In this document: piece after piece, positions 42,816 through 54,192 of the stretch
Numbering within the stretch: position 1 is the first letter of the stretch
How the letters are laid out: each line of letters begins with the position of its first letter
Source: Moraxella caviae
GTDB lineage: Bacteria > Pseudomonadota > Gammaproteobacteria > Pseudomonadales > Moraxellaceae
Assembly (NCBI RefSeq): GCF_002014985.1
Contig: NZ_MUXU01000049.1
Coordinates: forward strand, 1-62,940
DNA: 62,940 nt
Direction of reading: 5' to 3'
Position numbers and translations under genes: made by a program
Notes under the pieces: model-generated
Seen by the model: the letters and a program-made list of their open reading frames with translations, nothing else
What the model was told of the DNA's origin: nothing
The model's database searches: none

Positions 42816-43435
42816 CACACACCCCCTTTGTGAGAATCGCTAAACACAGGCGCGTCTGGCTGATGGTTTGGCGCATTCATGCCGTCTTTGCTGTCTTGAT
42901 AATGGCTAAAATTCTCATCATCAAGCGCTTTTTTGCCCAGATGATACGCCGCCACCAACGCCCCAAGCAGCAAAAACGCCGCCACTTCCACAAGCAGCAC
43001 ATACTGCGTAAACAGCTGCGTACCCACAGCTTTTACGCCAATGCTGCGATCAGGCAAGGTGGCATAAGTGTCCGAACCTACGATAAAACCAATCAACACC
43101 GCCGCCACGATAAGCAAAAGACAGCATGGCGTCGCCCATGCGCTTGCCGTCAGCCAAGATTTTTCTTCGGTGGTGTCCGTGCCTAAATTTAACATCATAA
43201 TCACAAACACAAACAGCACCAAAATCGCCCCTGCATAGACGATAATCTCAAGCACGCCAGCAAAAGGCGCACCGATGATAAAGAAAATCCCTGCCACCGC
43301 CAAAAGACTGGTGATGAGCGACAATATGGCGTGTACTGGGTTTGCCTGCGTAACCGTGCGCAGGCTCGCCCAAATCGCAACCAACGCCAGCGCATAAAAG
43401 CCAATACTCTCAGGATTTGCAAATAACGACATCAT
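42815..43435 (-). CDS. nuoJ: NADH-quinone oxidoreductase subunit J
   Basis: A five-helix membrane subunit of the quinone-side channel. The 206-aa product has the pi-bulge helix [23 protein letters not shown], in which the Tyr-Ala-Gly is conserved. It then has a hydrophilic C-terminal tail of about 40 residues, rich in Asp and His. Its ATG overlaps the nuoI stop (ATGA). Confidence 0.94.
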   Translation of the reverse strand: MMSLFANPESIGFYALALVAIWASLRTVTQANPVHAILSLITSLLAVAGIFFIIGAPFAGVLEIIVYAGAILVLFVFVIMMLNLGTDTTEEKSWLTASAWATPCCLLLIVAAVLIGFIVGSDTYATLPDRSIGVKAVGTQLFTQYVLLVEVAAFLLLGALVAAYHLGKKALDDENFSHYQDSKDGMNAPNHQPDAPVFSDSHKGGV

Positions 43436-43980
43436 GGCAACAAACTCCTTACATCAACTGGCGTATCTTCACGCTCGTGCGAACCTTTAGGCTTGCCATC
43501 GGTTGCCATGCCTGTGATGCGATAATAGTTATAATCAGGGTATTTGCCTGTGCCACTGATGAGCAGATGTTCTTTTTCGTACACCAAATTTTGGCGATCG
43601 TACTCTCCCAGCTCAAAATCAGGGGTCAGCTGAATGGCGGTGGTTGGGCAGGCTTCTTCGCACATGCCACAAAACACACAGCGGCTAAAATTGATACGGA
43701 AAAATTCAGGATACCAGCGCCCGTCTTCACGCTCGCCCTTTTGTAAGCTGATACAGCCCACAGGACACGCCACCGCACAAAGGTTGCACGCCACGCAGCG
43801 TTCATCACCGTCAGGGTCGCGCGTCAGCACAATGCGCCCACGAAAACGTGGCGGTACTGGCACAGGTTGTTCTGGGTATAAAATCGTGTCTCTTTTGCGC
43901 GTGGCATGGCTATTTACCATCCACATACTGCGTGCGATGGTAAAAATGCCCACGGCGGTATTTTTTAAGGTTGCAAACAT
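43432..43980 (-). CDS. nuoI: NADH-quinone oxidoreductase subunit I
   Basis: An 8Fe-ferredoxin subunit that carries clusters N6a and N6b to NuoB. The 182-aa product has two complete 4Fe-4S motifs: C62, C65, C68 and C72 ([13 protein letters not shown]) and C101, C104, C107 and C111 ([12 protein letters not shown]). It is preceded by an amphipathic N-terminus. Confidence 0.96.
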   Translation of the reverse strand: MFATLKNTAVGIFTIARSMWMVNSHATRKRDTILYPEQPVPVPPRFRGRIVLTRDPDGDERCVACNLCAVACPVGCISLQKGEREDGRWYPEFFRINFSRCVFCGMCEEACPTTAIQLTPDFELGEYDRQNLVYEKEHLLISGTGKYPDYNYYRITGMATDGKPKGSHEREDTPVDVRSLLP

Positions 43981-43983
43981 TTT

Positions 43984-45015
43984 TTATCCCTGTAAAAACA
44001 AAATCACAAAAGCCGTAACAAGCAAGTTCACCAAAGTTACAGGCAAACACACTTTCCAACCAAAGTTCATCACTTGGTCATAACGTGGACGCATGAGCGA
44101 ACCACGCGCCAAAACAAACAGCGTCATAAAAAACAAGGTCTTGATTAAAAACCAAAAAACAGGCGGTACAAACGGAATGTCAAGATTAAACGGTGCCAAC
44201 CAACCACCAAAAAACAGGCAAGTCATCAAGGCAGAAATCACAATCACATTGACGTATTCACCAATGAAAAACATACCAAATTTCATGCCTGAATATTCCA
44301 CATGATAACCTTCGGCAAGCTCTTGTTCGGCTTCTGGCTGGTCAAACGGATGTCTGTGCGTTACCGCCACGCCTGCCACCACAAACGTCAAAAAGCCAAA
44401 AAACTGCGGAATCACGTTCCAGACGGTCGCCTGCGCTTCGACAATCTCACGCAAATTAAACGAACCTGCCATCGCCACCACACCCATGAGCGATAAGCCT
44501 AAAAACACTTCGTAGCTGATGGTTTGTGCCGATGAACGCAGCGCGCCCAGCAGTGAAAATTTATTGGCAGAAGCCCAGCCGCCAAACATCACCGCATACA
44601 CCGCAAGCCCTGCCATGGCAAAGAAAAACAAAATGCCAATGTCCCAATCCGCCACATATAAATTTGGCGACAGCGGAATCACCGCAAAACTTGCCAAAGC
44701 GGTAAACATGGCGATGGCAGGCGCAAGTACAAAGATTTTTTTGTCGGCAAAATTTGGCGTCCAGTCTTCTTTAAAGAAGATTTTTAGCATATCTGCCACA
44801 AGCTGCAATGAGCCTTGCCAGCCCACACGGTTTGGGCCGTAGCGGTCTTGCCACAGCGCCAGCATACGTCTTTCGTAGACAATCATTAGGGCAGCAGTCA
44901 GCACCACGCCCAAAAAAATCACCAGCGTCTGCGCCACCAAATACAGCACCGACCACCATTCAAAAGACAGTCCACCCAAAAATGCAGGCACATCAGGAAT
45001 AATACGCACACTCAT
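43984..45015 (-). CDS. nuoH: NADH-quinone oxidoreductase subunit H
   Basis: The membrane subunit at the junction with the hydrophilic arm, forming the quinone channel. The 343-aa product has eight membrane helices and the signatures [20 protein letters not shown] and [24 protein letters not shown], with conserved acidic residues, then [16 protein letters not shown]. Its ATG overlaps the nuoG stop (TGATG). Confidence 0.96.
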   Translation of the reverse strand: MSVRIIPDVPAFLGGLSFEWWSVLYLVAQTLVIFLGVVLTAALMIVYERRMLALWQDRYGPNRVGWQGSLQLVADMLKIFFKEDWTPNFADKKIFVLAPAIAMFTALASFAVIPLSPNLYVADWDIGILFFFAMAGLAVYAVMFGGWASANKFSLLGALRSSAQTISYEVFLGLSLMGVVAMAGSFNLREIVEAQATVWNVIPQFFGFLTFVVAGVAVTHRHPFDQPEAEQELAEGYHVEYSGMKFGMFFIGEYVNVIVISALMTCLFFGGWLAPFNLDIPFVPPVFWFLIKTLFFMTLFVLARGSLMRPRYDQVMNFGWKVCLPVTLVNLLVTAFVILFLQG

Positions 45016-47966
45016 CAGACACGCTCCACAGGTTGTTTAGGGGAAGTTTCGTTGGTGTTTAAAGTTTTGGGGCTGTAAACTTGAGGGCTAAACAGCGGAT
45101 TGGCTTTTGTTGTCAAGCCGTCCATGCTTACCACATGGGCAGGACGATACACCGCTGCATCGGTTACTTTTTTGACGACATAAGGCAAAGACGGCACAAG
45201 CGGCACTTGCCCTGCCAAATAGCCCACGCAGCCATCAGGCAATGGCTCGTACGCCGCCACTGGCAAGACAAATTCACCAAACGCCCCAGAAACCGTAAGC
45301 AAATCACCTTCTTTGATTTGCCATTTTTCCAAATATTCAGGCGCAACCAGCCAGCTGACGGTGTCAATGCGCGGCTGCACCACAGGCGCGCGGCTGCTCA
45401 GTGCGTCCGCTCCAAATAAGCGATGCACCGGCACAAGGCGAATGGTATGCCCAAAAATGCTGGTATTGACAGGGTCTTGGATTTGGGTGCGCTGCGATGC
45501 GTACTGCGTTTGTAATTTTGGCAAATCATCAAACAAACGTACGCCCACCTCACCGCCTTTTAAGCGGCCGCCCACTTTGTCTTGAAGTTTATTCCACGCC
45601 TGTGGTGAGTTCCAGCCTGCGCTCCACGCAAATGGAATATTGGCGCTATTAACCTTATCGCCCACATAGCCTTCCATAGAAAAAGTAAGCGGTGTGTCTA
45701 AATCCTTAGGCTGCATGGGTTCGTGGATAGAAATCTTGGCACGCATGGACGTTCGCCCTGATGAGCGGCGTGGACTTCTGGCGATTTTTAGCCCCGCCAC
45801 ACGATAATCCGCTTCTGGACTGACCGCCAAAATGCCTTGCAATTCTGGGTGCGCCTGCGCTAAATCCGCCACCACATCATCAAAATGCACGTCTGTGCTG
45901 CCATTGCCCAAGATGGCATACAGCCAACGCCATGCGTCTTTTAGCTCGCTGCTTGGCTCGTAGTATTTTTTGTCATATGCCGCAAAATAACGCCCTGCTC
46001 GCCCTTCGGCTGACACAAGCGTGCCATCGCTTTCAGCAAATGAACCCACAGGCAGCACAAAGCGCGCCTTGTCATGCCACGCATAATGCTGATGGTCAAG
46101 GGCGATAAGCGTTTTTTGATACAGTTTGTCTTGTAAATACACAGGCAAATTCGCCAAATCCTGCTCAAGTACAAACGCCACATCAAACTCACTGGCAAGC
46201 ACCGTTTCAAGCGATTTTGCGCCCAACAAATGCACACCCACGCTATTTGCTGCAGGCAATGCCAAATACACGCCTGCACACAGCGCATACTCATCATTAT
46301 AAGCAAGCGGTTTTGCGTCTTCGGCAAGGTTTGCGTTATGCTCATCAATGCGCACTTTTTCAAGCGCAGCGTGATTGGCACGTTTTTTGGCAAGCTCTTG
46401 GCTGATAAAGCCCACCGCTTCTAGCACCGCTTTTGAACCAAGCGAAGTACCAGAGACAATCAAAGGCTTATCCGCCGCCAACAAATCTTTGGCGATGGCA
46501 TAGGCAAGCTCGCCCATCTCGTCATCGCCATCAAAGTGCGGTCTTGTCAAATCCGCACCCATCTGTGCGATGGTCTCACCCACCAAAAAGCCAAGCCGTG
46601 CAATGTCTTCAATGCTTGCCACGGCGGCGGTTTTGGCGATGTCGGTGAGTTTGGTGTCCACCACATCTACCACATAAATCGGGCTGTAATTTTCTTGCCC
46701 AATGCGCTTGACGGGTTCGGCAAGCCAATGCTCGGTGCGCAGCGCTGTCGCCATTTGCTTGGCTTTATTTTTGGCAGCTTGACGCACAGACAACGCCACG
46801 CGCGCAGCCGTCTGCGTGATGTCTTCGCCCAAAACCAGCACCGCGTCCGCATTTTCAATTTGGGCAAGCGATACATTATGCACGCTCTCAGAGCGCAGCA
46901 CATTCACCGCCTTTGCCACCAAATCGGCATGATGATTACTCTCTACGGCAAAATTATCCGCACCGACCAATTCTTGCAAGGCAAAATTACTTTCAAGACT
47001 TGCCATTGCCGAACCAATGCCGATGACTTTTTTATCTTTAATCGTGCGTAAAATCTCATCAAGCGCACCGCTTGCGTCCCAATCTTTTTTGCCCGTTGGC
47101 AAATTTTCATAAGCACGCACAGGACGATCGGCACGATTGACGTAGCCATAACCAAAACGTCCACGGTCGCAAATAAAATAGCCGTTCACGTCAGGATTAT
47201 AGCGGTTTTCAATGCGGCGCAGCTCACCATAGCGCTCGCCTGCTGAGATACTGCAGCCCACCGAACAGCCATGGCAAATGCTTGGCGCGTACTGCATATC
47301 CCATTTGCGGTTGTAGCGGTCGGAGTGGGTTTTGTCGGTGAACACGCCTGTTGGGCAAACTTCGGTCAAGTTGCCGCTAAATTCGCTTTGTAATTGTCCG
47401 TCCGTTTCACGCCCAAAATACACACGGTTATTAGACGCATACACGCCAAAATCACTGCCGCCTGCATAGTCTTTATAAAAACGCACGCAGCGATAGCAAG
47501 CGATACAGCGGTTCATTTCGTGGTTGATGAACTCGCCTAAGTCTTGATTATGGTGCGTGCGCTTGACAAAGCGATAACGGCGCGTGCGATGTCCTGACAT
47601 ATAAGTCATGTCTTGCAAGTGGCAATGTCCGCCTTCTTCGCAAGTTGGGCAATCGTGCGGGTGGTTGGTCATGATGTACTCAACGATGCGCTTACGAAAA
47701 TCTCGTGCTTCGTCATCGTCCACCGAAATGTACATATCATTGGTTGGTGCAACCATACAGCTCATCACCAGCCGACCACGCCCTGCCTTATAATCTTCTT
47801 CGCTCATGTACTGCTTGACGGCACATTGGCGGCACGAACCCACCGAACCCAGTGCAGGGTGATAACAAAAATACGGCACATCAATGCCCAGCGACAAACA
47901 AGCGGCAAGCAGATTGTCCGAGCCATCAACTTCATAGCTTTTGCCGTCTATATGAATGGTTGCCAT
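45015..47966 (-). CDS. nuoG: NADH-quinone oxidoreductase subunit G
   Basis: The large Fe-S subunit of the peripheral arm. The 983-aa product has an N-terminal 2Fe-2S domain (C34, C45, C48, C70) and a His-Cys cluster region ([17 protein letters not shown]). It then has a 4Fe-4S region ([17 protein letters not shown]), a further cluster motif ([10 protein letters not shown], as in N7-containing NuoG), and a long molybdopterin-oxidoreductase-like part that does not bind the cofactor. The start is the ATG at 47966 with GGGAG upstream; it overlaps the nuoF stop (TGATG). Confidence 0.95.
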   Translation of the reverse strand: MATIHIDGKSYEVDGSDNLLAACLSLGIDVPYFCYHPALGSVGSCRQCAVKQYMSEEDYKAGRGRLVMSCMVAPTNDMYISVDDDEARDFRKRIVEYIMTNHPHDCPTCEEGGHCHLQDMTYMSGHRTRRYRFVKRTHHNQDLGEFINHEMNRCIACYRCVRFYKDYAGGSDFGVYASNNRVYFGRETDGQLQSEFSGNLTEVCPTGVFTDKTHSDRYNRKWDMQYAPSICHGCSVGCSISAGERYGELRRIENRYNPDVNGYFICDRGRFGYGYVNRADRPVRAYENLPTGKKDWDASGALDEILRTIKDKKVIGIGSAMASLESNFALQELVGADNFAVESNHHADLVAKAVNVLRSESVHNVSLAQIENADAVLVLGEDITQTAARVALSVRQAAKNKAKQMATALRTEHWLAEPVKRIGQENYSPIYVVDVVDTKLTDIAKTAAVASIEDIARLGFLVGETIAQMGADLTRPHFDGDDEMGELAYAIAKDLLAADKPLIVSGTSLGSKAVLEAVGFISQELAKKRANHAALEKVRIDEHNANLAEDAKPLAYNDEYALCAGVYLALPAANSVGVHLLGAKSLETVLASEFDVAFVLEQDLANLPVYLQDKLYQKTLIALDHQHYAWHDKARFVLPVGSFAESDGTLVSAEGRAGRYFAAYDKKYYEPSSELKDAWRWLYAILGNGSTDVHFDDVVADLAQAHPELQGILAVSPEADYRVAGLKIARSPRRSSGRTSMRAKISIHEPMQPKDLDTPLTFSMEGYVGDKVNSANIPFAWSAGWNSPQAWNKLQDKVGGRLKGGEVGVRLFDDLPKLQTQYASQRTQIQDPVNTSIFGHTIRLVPVHRLFGADALSSRAPVVQPRIDTVSWLVAPEYLEKWQIKEGDLLTVSGAFGEFVLPVAAYEPLPDGCVGYLAGQVPLVPSLPYVVKKVTDAAVYRPAHVVSMDGLTTKANPLFSPQVYSPKTLNTNETSPKQPVERV

Positions 47967-49381
47967 CACGCATCTCCCTTAGTTTGGTTGCTGTTTTGGC
48001 TGATTTTGGCTTCAAATTCAGGGCGGAAATACTTAATCGCACTCATCAAAGGCTCCATCGCCCCCGGTGCGTGCGCACAAAAAGTCTTGCCAATCCACAA
48101 ATCGCGCGTCAGCTCAGACAGCTTGTCAATGTCGCCATCTTGCCCATTGCCGTTGTCTATTGCGTCTAAAATTTTTACGCCCCACGGCAAGCCATCACGG
48201 CAGGGCGTACACCAACCACAGCTTTCACGCTGAAAAAATTGCTGTAAATTTTTGGATAAGCTCACCATGTCTTGAGTTTCGTCCACCACCATCATCAGAC
48301 ACGTCCCAAGTCGTGAGCCTGCTTTCATAATTGGGTCAAAATCCATCACCAAATCAAGGTGTTCATCGCTTGCGGTGAGAAAATCGGTACTGGCACCACC
48401 CGGCAGCCACGCTTTTAGCGTCAAGCCGTCTTGCATACCGCCAGCCAGCTCAATCAGCTCACGCGCGGTATAGCCAAACGGCACTTCCCACAGCCCTGCG
48501 TCCTTGACACGCCCAGACACGCCCATGATTTTGGTGCCGGGCGTTTCGCTCTTGCCCTTAGCTTTTGGCAAATCCAAATACCAATCCACACCGTTAATCA
48601 TAATCGCTGACATATTGTTCAGCGTTTCTACGTTATTCACCACCGTTGGGCGACCCCACGCACCAGAAACCTGCGGAAATGGTGGCTTGGTGCGTGGGTT
48701 GGCACGGCGACCTTCTAGGCAGTTAATCAGTGCCGTCTCTTCACCACAAATATAGCGCCCTGCGCCTGTGTGAACGTGCAAATCAAAGCTAAAATCCGTT
48801 CCCAAAATATTATCGCCAAGCAAATTATTGGCAAGCAGCTCGTCAATGGCGTTTTGCAAGCGTTCGGCAGCCAAAATGTACTCGCCACGGATAAAAATGT
48901 AGCCAGCACTTGCGCCAATGGCATAAGCAGAAATCAGCATACCTTCAATCAGCTGAAACGGCAAACGCTCCATGAGCAAGCGGTCTTTGAACGTCCCCGG
49001 CTCCATTTCATCGGCATTACACACCAAATAACGCACGCCACCATCAGGCGGTGTCATGAACGTCCATTTTAGCCCTGCGTTAAAACCAGCGCCGCCACGC
49101 CCACGCACGTTGGCAGCCTTAATCATCTCGCCCACTTCTTTTGGTGTCTTAGACAGGGCGATTTTTAGCCCATCAAAGCCCTTTAACGCCAAATAATCCG
49201 CCAGTTTTAGCACCGCATCATGATGAAACAGTCGCCACGTCAAAGGGTGTGTTTTATGCGTGGGCGCTTGCCCTTCTGCCAAACCCACGCCCCAAATCGG
49301 CACACGCTGGCGGTTTAGCTGGCTGGGAGCAAGTCCGTTTTTACGAGCGGTGATTTGCTCTTGTACACTCATTTTGTTCAT
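47966..49381 (-). CDS. nuoF: NADH-quinone oxidoreductase subunit F
   Basis: The NADH-oxidising subunit with FMN and cluster N3. The 471-aa product has the FMN/NADH-binding glycine run RGRGGAGFNAGLKW, the second block GAGRYICGEETALINCLEGR, and the cluster ligands in ESCGWCTPCRDG plus a later Cys (GKTFCAHAPGAMEP). Its ATG overlaps the nuoE stop (ATGA). Confidence 0.96.
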   Translation of the reverse strand: MNKMSVQEQITARKNGLAPSQLNRQRVPIWGVGLAEGQAPTHKTHPLTWRLFHHDAVLKLADYLALKGFDGLKIALSKTPKEVGEMIKAANVRGRGGAGFNAGLKWTFMTPPDGGVRYLVCNADEMEPGTFKDRLLMERLPFQLIEGMLISAYAIGASAGYIFIRGEYILAAERLQNAIDELLANNLLGDNILGTDFSFDLHVHTGAGRYICGEETALINCLEGRRANPRTKPPFPQVSGAWGRPTVVNNVETLNNMSAIMINGVDWYLDLPKAKGKSETPGTKIMGVSGRVKDAGLWEVPFGYTARELIELAGGMQDGLTLKAWLPGGASTDFLTASDEHLDLVMDFDPIMKAGSRLGTCLMMVVDETQDMVSLSKNLQQFFQRESCGWCTPCRDGLPWGVKILDAIDNGNGQDGDIDKLSELTRDLWIGKTFCAHAPGAMEPLMSAIKYFRPEFEAKISQNSNQTKGDA

Positions 49382-49887
49382 GCGTATTGCTCCAATAACT
49401 CTGGCACTTCATGCGGCGTAACAGGGCCGTAAGTGTCTTCATCAATCAAAACGCTCGCCCCTTTGTCGCAATTACCAAGACAACAAATCGGCAGCAGCGT
49501 AAAGCGTCCGTCTGCCGTAGTTTGCCCAAATTCAATGCCAAGCTCACGTTTAAAGCTGTCCGCCAGTGCTTCGTAGCCGTTCAGATAGCAGGCGATGCTG
49601 TCGCAAATCAAAATCACATGACGACCGACTTTTTGGCGGTAAATGCGGTTAAAAAATGTCGCCACGCCTTCCACGTCTGCCACAGGAATGCCAAGCATAC
49701 AAGCGATGGCGGATACTTGAGCATCGTCCACCCAGCCGTTGCGTTTTTGTACGAGTTTTAATGCGTCAAGCACGGCAGCCCTTGCTTGCGGATAATGATG
49801 AATGTATTCGTTAATGCCTGCGATTTCGTCTGCGGTCAAAATGGCGTGTACGTCCACTTTGGGGGTTTTGTCGGTTAGGATTTTCAT
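49378..49887 (-). CDS. nuoE: NADH-quinone oxidoreductase subunit E
   Basis: A thioredoxin-fold subunit holding the 2Fe-2S cluster N1a, partner of NuoF. The 169-aa product has the ligands C95, C100, C136 and C140 (ICDSIAC and CCLGNCDKGA). The open frame starts 16 codons upstream, but the ATG at 49887 gives the usual length and N-terminus. Its ribosome site is weak. About 200 bases and a foreign gene (LysE type) separate it from nuoCD. Confidence 0.93.
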   Translation of the reverse strand: MKILTDKTPKVDVHAILTADEIAGINEYIHHYPQARAAVLDALKLVQKRNGWVDDAQVSAIACMLGIPVADVEGVATFFNRIYRQKVGRHVILICDSIACYLNGYEALADSFKRELGIEFGQTTADGRFTLLPICCLGNCDKGASVLIDEDTYGPVTPHEVPELLEQYA

Positions 49888-50020
49888 AATGTTACCATGT
49901 GTTTGTAACTTGCGACTGCTGGTTGTTTTTATCAATTTCTAAAATAAGAAAACGGTGAGTTTGCTTATTTTAGAAATTTGTTGATTTAAAAATTGGGTTA
50001 TTTTATAAATTGGTTTAATT

Positions 50021-50104
50021 CGTAAGTTGGGTTAGCAAAGCGCAACCCAACGTTTTTTAAGGCGATTACTGTCAATGTCGGCTTTTCGCTTAGCTCAACC
50101 CACC
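50021..50104. repeat. Dispersed intergenic inverted repeat, copy 3 (left of the LysE gene)
   Basis: AGTTGGGTTAGC...GCGCAACCCAACG (50025-50052) is a clear inverted repeat. A second piece, CTTTTCGCTTAGCTCAACCC (50082-50101), overlaps the last codons of the LysE-type gene. Confidence 0.75.
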
Positions 50105-50734
50105 CATCAATTCCAAAACGGTTTTATAAACGCCATACACCGCCACCAACAATAAAATCACGCCTGATAATTTACTCGCTGCATTGACCAGTTTGGCGTT
50201 GGTCATTTTAGAAAAGGCGTAGCTGTATAGGCTTAAAATGCCATAATCTAAAATCACCCAAATTACCACCAAAATCAGCATGGCAAGCGTCAGACTGTCC
50301 GCCACACCCAAAAACGCAGGAAAAAATGCGATGAAAAACAGCACGTCTTTTGGGTTGCTGATACCCACCAAAAAGCCGTTTTTGAAGTGGGCGATGGCGT
50401 GTTTGGCGGCAGGTTTTGGCGTGTCTTGTGCTTTTAAGGCGTTTAAATCAATGCTGTCTTTTAAAATCTGCACGGCAAAATACGCCAAATACAGCAAACC
50501 AAATAGCGTCAAATACAAAAGCCACGTTTCGCTTAGCGCAAATAAGCCTTGTATCACCAAAAACGATGTGCCAATCAGCGCCAGTGAAGCGGCGTTTGTG
50601 CCTGCCACCGTCAAAAACCCTGCCACAAAGCCATGCCGACTGGCAGTGTTCGCCACCATCACTGTAACAGGGCCGGGCGTTCCCAAAAACAGCACGATGG
50701 TGGTGATGTAGGCGAAAATTAAGGGGTAGTTCAT
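50090..50734 (-). CDS. LysE/RhtB-family amino-acid exporter
   Basis: The 214-aa product has six predicted membrane helices and the family N-terminus FLGTPGPVTVMVANTASRHG, with NPKDVLFFIAFFPAFLG in the third helix region, both typical of LysE/RhtB amino-acid efflux proteins. The substrate is unknown. It is unrelated to complex I, yet lies inside the nuo operon between nuoCD and nuoE, in the same direction. Repeat copies lie on both sides (50021-50104 and 50801-50893). This makes an insertion into an older operon likely. Confidence 0.88.
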   Translation of the reverse strand: MNYPLIFAYITTIVLFLGTPGPVTVMVANTASRHGFVAGFLTVAGTNAASLALIGTSFLVIQGLFALSETWLLYLTLFGLLYLAYFAVQILKDSIDLNALKAQDTPKPAAKHAIAHFKNGFLVGISNPKDVLFFIAFFPAFLGVADSLTLAMLILVVIWVILDYGILSLYSYAFSKMTNAKLVNAASKLSGVILLLVAVYGVYKTVLELMGGLS

Positions 50735-50800
50735 GCCATGTTTTCCATCGTTTTTTGGGTTATTGGCTGGGTTTATCGCTCATAAGCTAAGTTGATGGCT

Positions 50801-50893
50801 TGTAAGTCAGGTTGGGGTTAACGCAACTCAACGACTTGCAAAAAAACCTCTATTTCAAACGTTGGGTTTTGCAAGCTTAGCCCAACCTACACC
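50801..50893. repeat. Dispersed intergenic inverted repeat, copy 4 (right of the LysE gene)
   Basis: Two inverted pieces are seen: TCAGGTTGGGGTTAACGCAACTCAACG (from about 50806) and ACGTTGGGTTTTGCAAGCTTAGCCCAACC (50859-50887). They lie between the LysE gene start and the nuoCD stop. Confidence 0.75.
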
Positions 50894-50914
50894 CTGCAAT
50901 CAAAAAAGACACCT

Positions 50915-52663
50915 TTAACGATCACAATCCGCCATCACAATATCAATACTCGCCAAATAAATAATCGCGTCCGACACCAAAGAGCCGTTAATCACCGATG
51001 GCATTTGTTGCAAGTGCGCAAAAGTTGGCGTGCGAATGCGTGTACGATAACTCATGGTAGATTTATCGGAAGTTACATAATAGCTGTTCAACCCTTTTAC
51101 GCCCTCCACCATGCACGCACTCTCGCCTGCTGGCATGACAGGCCCCCACGAGACTGAGACGAAGTGGTTAATCAAAGTCTCAATGTCATGCAAGGTTTTA
51201 TCTTTTGGTGGTGGCACGGCAAGCGGATGTTCTGCCTTGTACGCACCTGACGGCATATTATTTAAACACTGCTCAATGATACGCAAAGACTGGCGAATTT
51301 CTTCAATTTTCACCAAACAACGGTCGTAGGCATCGCCGTTATAAAACACTGGCACTTCAAAATCAAAGTTTTCATAGCCCAAATACGGACGCGCCTTACG
51401 CAAATCAAAATCAATGCCCGTGGCACGAAGTCCCGCCCCAGTTACGCCCCACGCAAGCGCATGGCGTGCGTCATATTGGGCGACATTTTGCGTGCGTCCT
51501 TTTAGCACGGTGTTGGTCATCGTGGCTTTATAATATTCATCAATGCGTTTTGGCATCCAGTCAAGGAAATCTCGCACCAATTTTTCCCAGCCATTTGGCA
51601 AATCGTGTGCCGTACCGCCAATGCGGAACCATGCAGGGTGCATACGATAACCCGTTACCGCTTCAATCACGTCATACGCCTTTTGGCGGTCGGCAAACAT
51701 ATAAAATACAGGGGTCATGCCGCCAGCGTCTTGGATAAACGTTCCCCAATACAAAAGGTTATTAGTAATGCGGAAAAACTCGCTCATCATGATGCGAATG
51801 GTGTTCGCTCTGTCTGGCACGGTAATGCCAGCCAACTTTTCCACCGCCATGATATAAGGCAGCTCATTCATCACGCCGCCCAGATAGTCAATGCGGTCGG
51901 TATAAGGAATGAACGAATGCCACGTCTGACGCTCCGCCATTTTCTCTGCGCCGCGGTGGTGATAGCCAATGTCAGGAATACAGTCAATGATTTCTTCACC
52001 ATCAAGCTGCAACACCAAACGAAACGCCCCGTGCGCTGATGGGTGGTTGGGGCCGATGTTTAGAAACATAAAATCTTCATCACGCCCAGAACGCTTCATA
52101 CCCCATTCTTCTGGCACGAAACGTAAGTTTTCCTGCTCAAATTCTTGCTTGGCGGCATTTAGAAAATATGGCGTAAATTCGGTGGCGCGCGCGTGGTATT
52201 CTTTGCGCAGCGGATGCCCTTCCCAGTATTTAGGGAGCAAAATGCGTGTCAAATGCGGATGCCCGTCAAACACCACGCCAAACATATCCCACACTTCACG
52301 CTCATACCAGTTGGCATTTGGGTAAATCTTGGTGGCGGACGGTATGCTTTCGCCTTCTTTTAGTGCCACTTTCACACGAATGTCCGAATTTCGCTCAAGG
52401 CTCATCAAATGATAAAACACCGTAAAATCGCTGTCAGGTAAGCCATAACGGTGCTTACGCAAACGCTCGTCCATGGCAGATAAATCCACAAGCATCACAA
52501 ACGGCTGTGGCAACGTCCGCAAGGTCAAAAGCACGTCCAGCACATCGGCACGAGACACCCAAATGGTCGGAATGCCATCAGCCGTTTTTTGTTCGGTGAA
52601 GGCGTGGTTTTTTTGGCTTAGGATTTCTAAAATCGTAAAATCGTGATTGTGATGAATACTCAT
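50915..52663 (-). CDS. nuoCD: NADH-quinone oxidoreductase fused subunit C/D
   Basis: Subunits C and D of complex I joined in one 582-aa protein, as in Pseudomonas, Acinetobacter and Escherichia. Residues 1-180 are the 30-kDa (NuoC) part, with [23 protein letters not shown]. The rest is the 49-kDa (NuoD) part, with [24 protein letters not shown] at its start (quinone-site His) and the conserved [18 protein letters not shown]. The frame begins with TTG at 52672, but the ATG at 52663 (GGA five bases before) fits homologues better. Confidence 0.95.
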   Translation of the reverse strand: MSIHHNHDFTILEILSQKNHAFTEQKTADGIPTIWVSRADVLDVLLTLRTLPQPFVMLVDLSAMDERLRKHRYGLPDSDFTVFYHLMSLERNSDIRVKVALKEGESIPSATKIYPNANWYEREVWDMFGVVFDGHPHLTRILLPKYWEGHPLRKEYHARATEFTPYFLNAAKQEFEQENLRFVPEEWGMKRSGRDEDFMFLNIGPNHPSAHGAFRLVLQLDGEEIIDCIPDIGYHHRGAEKMAERQTWHSFIPYTDRIDYLGGVMNELPYIMAVEKLAGITVPDRANTIRIMMSEFFRITNNLLYWGTFIQDAGGMTPVFYMFADRQKAYDVIEAVTGYRMHPAWFRIGGTAHDLPNGWEKLVRDFLDWMPKRIDEYYKATMTNTVLKGRTQNVAQYDARHALAWGVTGAGLRATGIDFDLRKARPYLGYENFDFEVPVFYNGDAYDRCLVKIEEIRQSLRIIEQCLNNMPSGAYKAEHPLAVPPPKDKTLHDIETLINHFVSVSWGPVMPAGESACMVEGVKGLNSYYVTSDKSTMSYRTRIRTPTFAHLQQMPSVINGSLVSDAIIYLASIDIVMADCDR

Positions 52664-52833
52664 AGCTTCCAACTTATCAGATGGTTGTCATCTTATGATG
52701 ATTGCGTGATAAAATGTTTAAAAATTTATTCTGATAAAAATACATTTTTAAACATTTTAATCATTATTTTATTAAGATTTTATTAAGATGGTAAAGTGCT
52801 TTTATTAAGCACCTTACCTTTAATCAAATACAA

Positions 52834-53229
52834 TTATTGCCCCGTTACCATCGCAATAAATTCAGCTTCGGTTAATTTTGGTGTATCATTGGCAAGCTCA
52901 TAATAACACGCCTTTTTATCAATAAAAATTTGTGATTTTAATTCAAATTTCACATCATCAAATAATCCTGCTGACAGATAATAATTGTCCGTGCCTAATT
53001 GATGAAAATACAAATGCGTGCCACACGTTTTACAAAAATTGCGAGTTCCCCATTCCACTAATTGAAAACTGGCAATATTATCAGCATTGTCGGTTTTGAT
53101 GCCTTGTACCATCGTTGTAAACCCTGCTGAACCGCCCCAAGTACGGCAATTATTGCAATGGCAAGCGTGCAATTCTTGATTATCCGCTGTTTCAATGGTA
53201 ACGGCTTTACATAAACATTGACCTTTCAT
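52834..53229 (-). CDS. GFA-family (CENP-V/GFA) zinc protein
   Basis: The 131-aa product is a glutathione-dependent formaldehyde-activating enzyme-like protein. It has the zinc-binding pattern C5-x-C7 (GQCLCKAV), C23-x-C25-xx-C28 (HACHCNNCRTWGG) and C66-xx-C69 (FCKTCGTH). Members of this family bind two zinc ions; whether they act on S-hydroxymethyl-glutathione is doubtful for many. The ATG at 53229 has AAGGGG upstream. The gene sits between nuoB and nuoCD, about 55 bases from nuoB. It is richer in A/T than the nuo genes, suggesting later insertion. Confidence 0.85.
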   Translation of the reverse strand: MKGQCLCKAVTIETADNQELHACHCNNCRTWGGSAGFTTMVQGIKTDNADNIASFQLVEWGTRNFCKTCGTHLYFHQLGTDNYYLSAGLFDDVKFELKSQIFIDKKACYYELANDTPKLTEAEFIAMVTGQ

Positions 53230-53283
53230 ATTTCCCCTTAAACCATATTGTATTAATCTTTTAATTAACATTTAATATAAAGA

Positions 53284-53952
53284 TCAAAACGCATCATCAG
53301 GACTACGCAAATTCTGCACCGCAATACGTTCGGCATTTTTACGGTCTCGCTCAGCGGTCATAATTGGCTGATAAATGCCTTGGTCAAGATGAATGCCAAG
53401 CGGACGGCGTTCGTGGGTGATGGATTCTTGTAGGAGCATCAACGCCTGAATCACCGCTTCGGGGCGTGGCGGACACCCCGGAATATACACGTCCACAGGC
53501 AAAATCTTGTCCACGCCCTGCACCACCGAATAAATATCGTACATACCGCCCGAGTTGGCACACGCCCCCATGCTGATGACCCATTTGGGTTCTAGCATTT
53601 GTTCGTACAGACGCAAAATGACAGGTGCCATCTTCACAAAGCACGTCCCCGCCACAATCATCACGTCCGCCTGACGGGGAGACGCACGAATCACTTCCGC
53701 CCCAAAGCGAGACAAGTCATGCACCGCCGTCAAAGTCGTGGCGTACTCCACATAACAACAACTTGTGCCGAAGTTAAACGGCCACAGCGAATTTTTTCGC
53801 CCCCAGTTGGCGGCGGCGTGGACAAGGTTGTCAAGTCGCCCCAAAAAGACGTTTTTTTCAACTTCGGCTTGGGTGATGTCGTCAATCACTTGGCGAGTTT
53901 GGTGTGGGTATTGGCTTGCGCTTTGATCGGCTTTGGTAAGTGTGTATTTCAT
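53284..53952 (-). CDS. nuoB: NADH-quinone oxidoreductase subunit B
   Basis: Carries the terminal cluster N2 that reduces quinone. The 222-aa product has the ligands C65-C66 ([10 protein letters not shown]), C131 (MGACANSGG) and C160 (PGCPPRPEA). The frame opens at a TTG (53970), but the ATG at 53952 is the likely start. About 240 bases without a supported gene separate it from nuoA. Confidence 0.95.
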   Translation of the reverse strand: MKYTLTKADQSASQYPHQTRQVIDDITQAEVEKNVFLGRLDNLVHAAANWGRKNSLWPFNFGTSCCYVEYATTLTAVHDLSRFGAEVIRASPRQADVMIVAGTCFVKMAPVILRLYEQMLEPKWVISMGACANSGGMYDIYSVVQGVDKILPVDVYIPGCPPRPEAVIQALMLLQESITHERRPLGIHLDQGIYQPIMTAERDRKNAERIAVQNLRSPDDAF

Positions 53953-54192
53953 GGCTGTATTGGTTATCAATTAAATGGTTTTAACGGCTTGTATGATTTG
54001 GTTTTTTAAATTTTTACTAAATTTTTCAATCACTTGCCCAAACATCGCTTTAATCATGAATAAAACTACTGATGTCAAGGCATGGCTAAAAGTGAAACTT
54101 TGTCTGTGTTTACAATCATGGAATGCAAACAAAACCAACCGACAAAAACACAAAAAACGCCACAGCGGCAGCCGTAACGTTTTTTATCATTT

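Noticed and set aside
53971..54153. 60-codon minus-strand open frame between nuoB and nuoA
   Set aside because: The translation is unlike any family I know, it has no ribosome site and it lies in AT-rich spacer.
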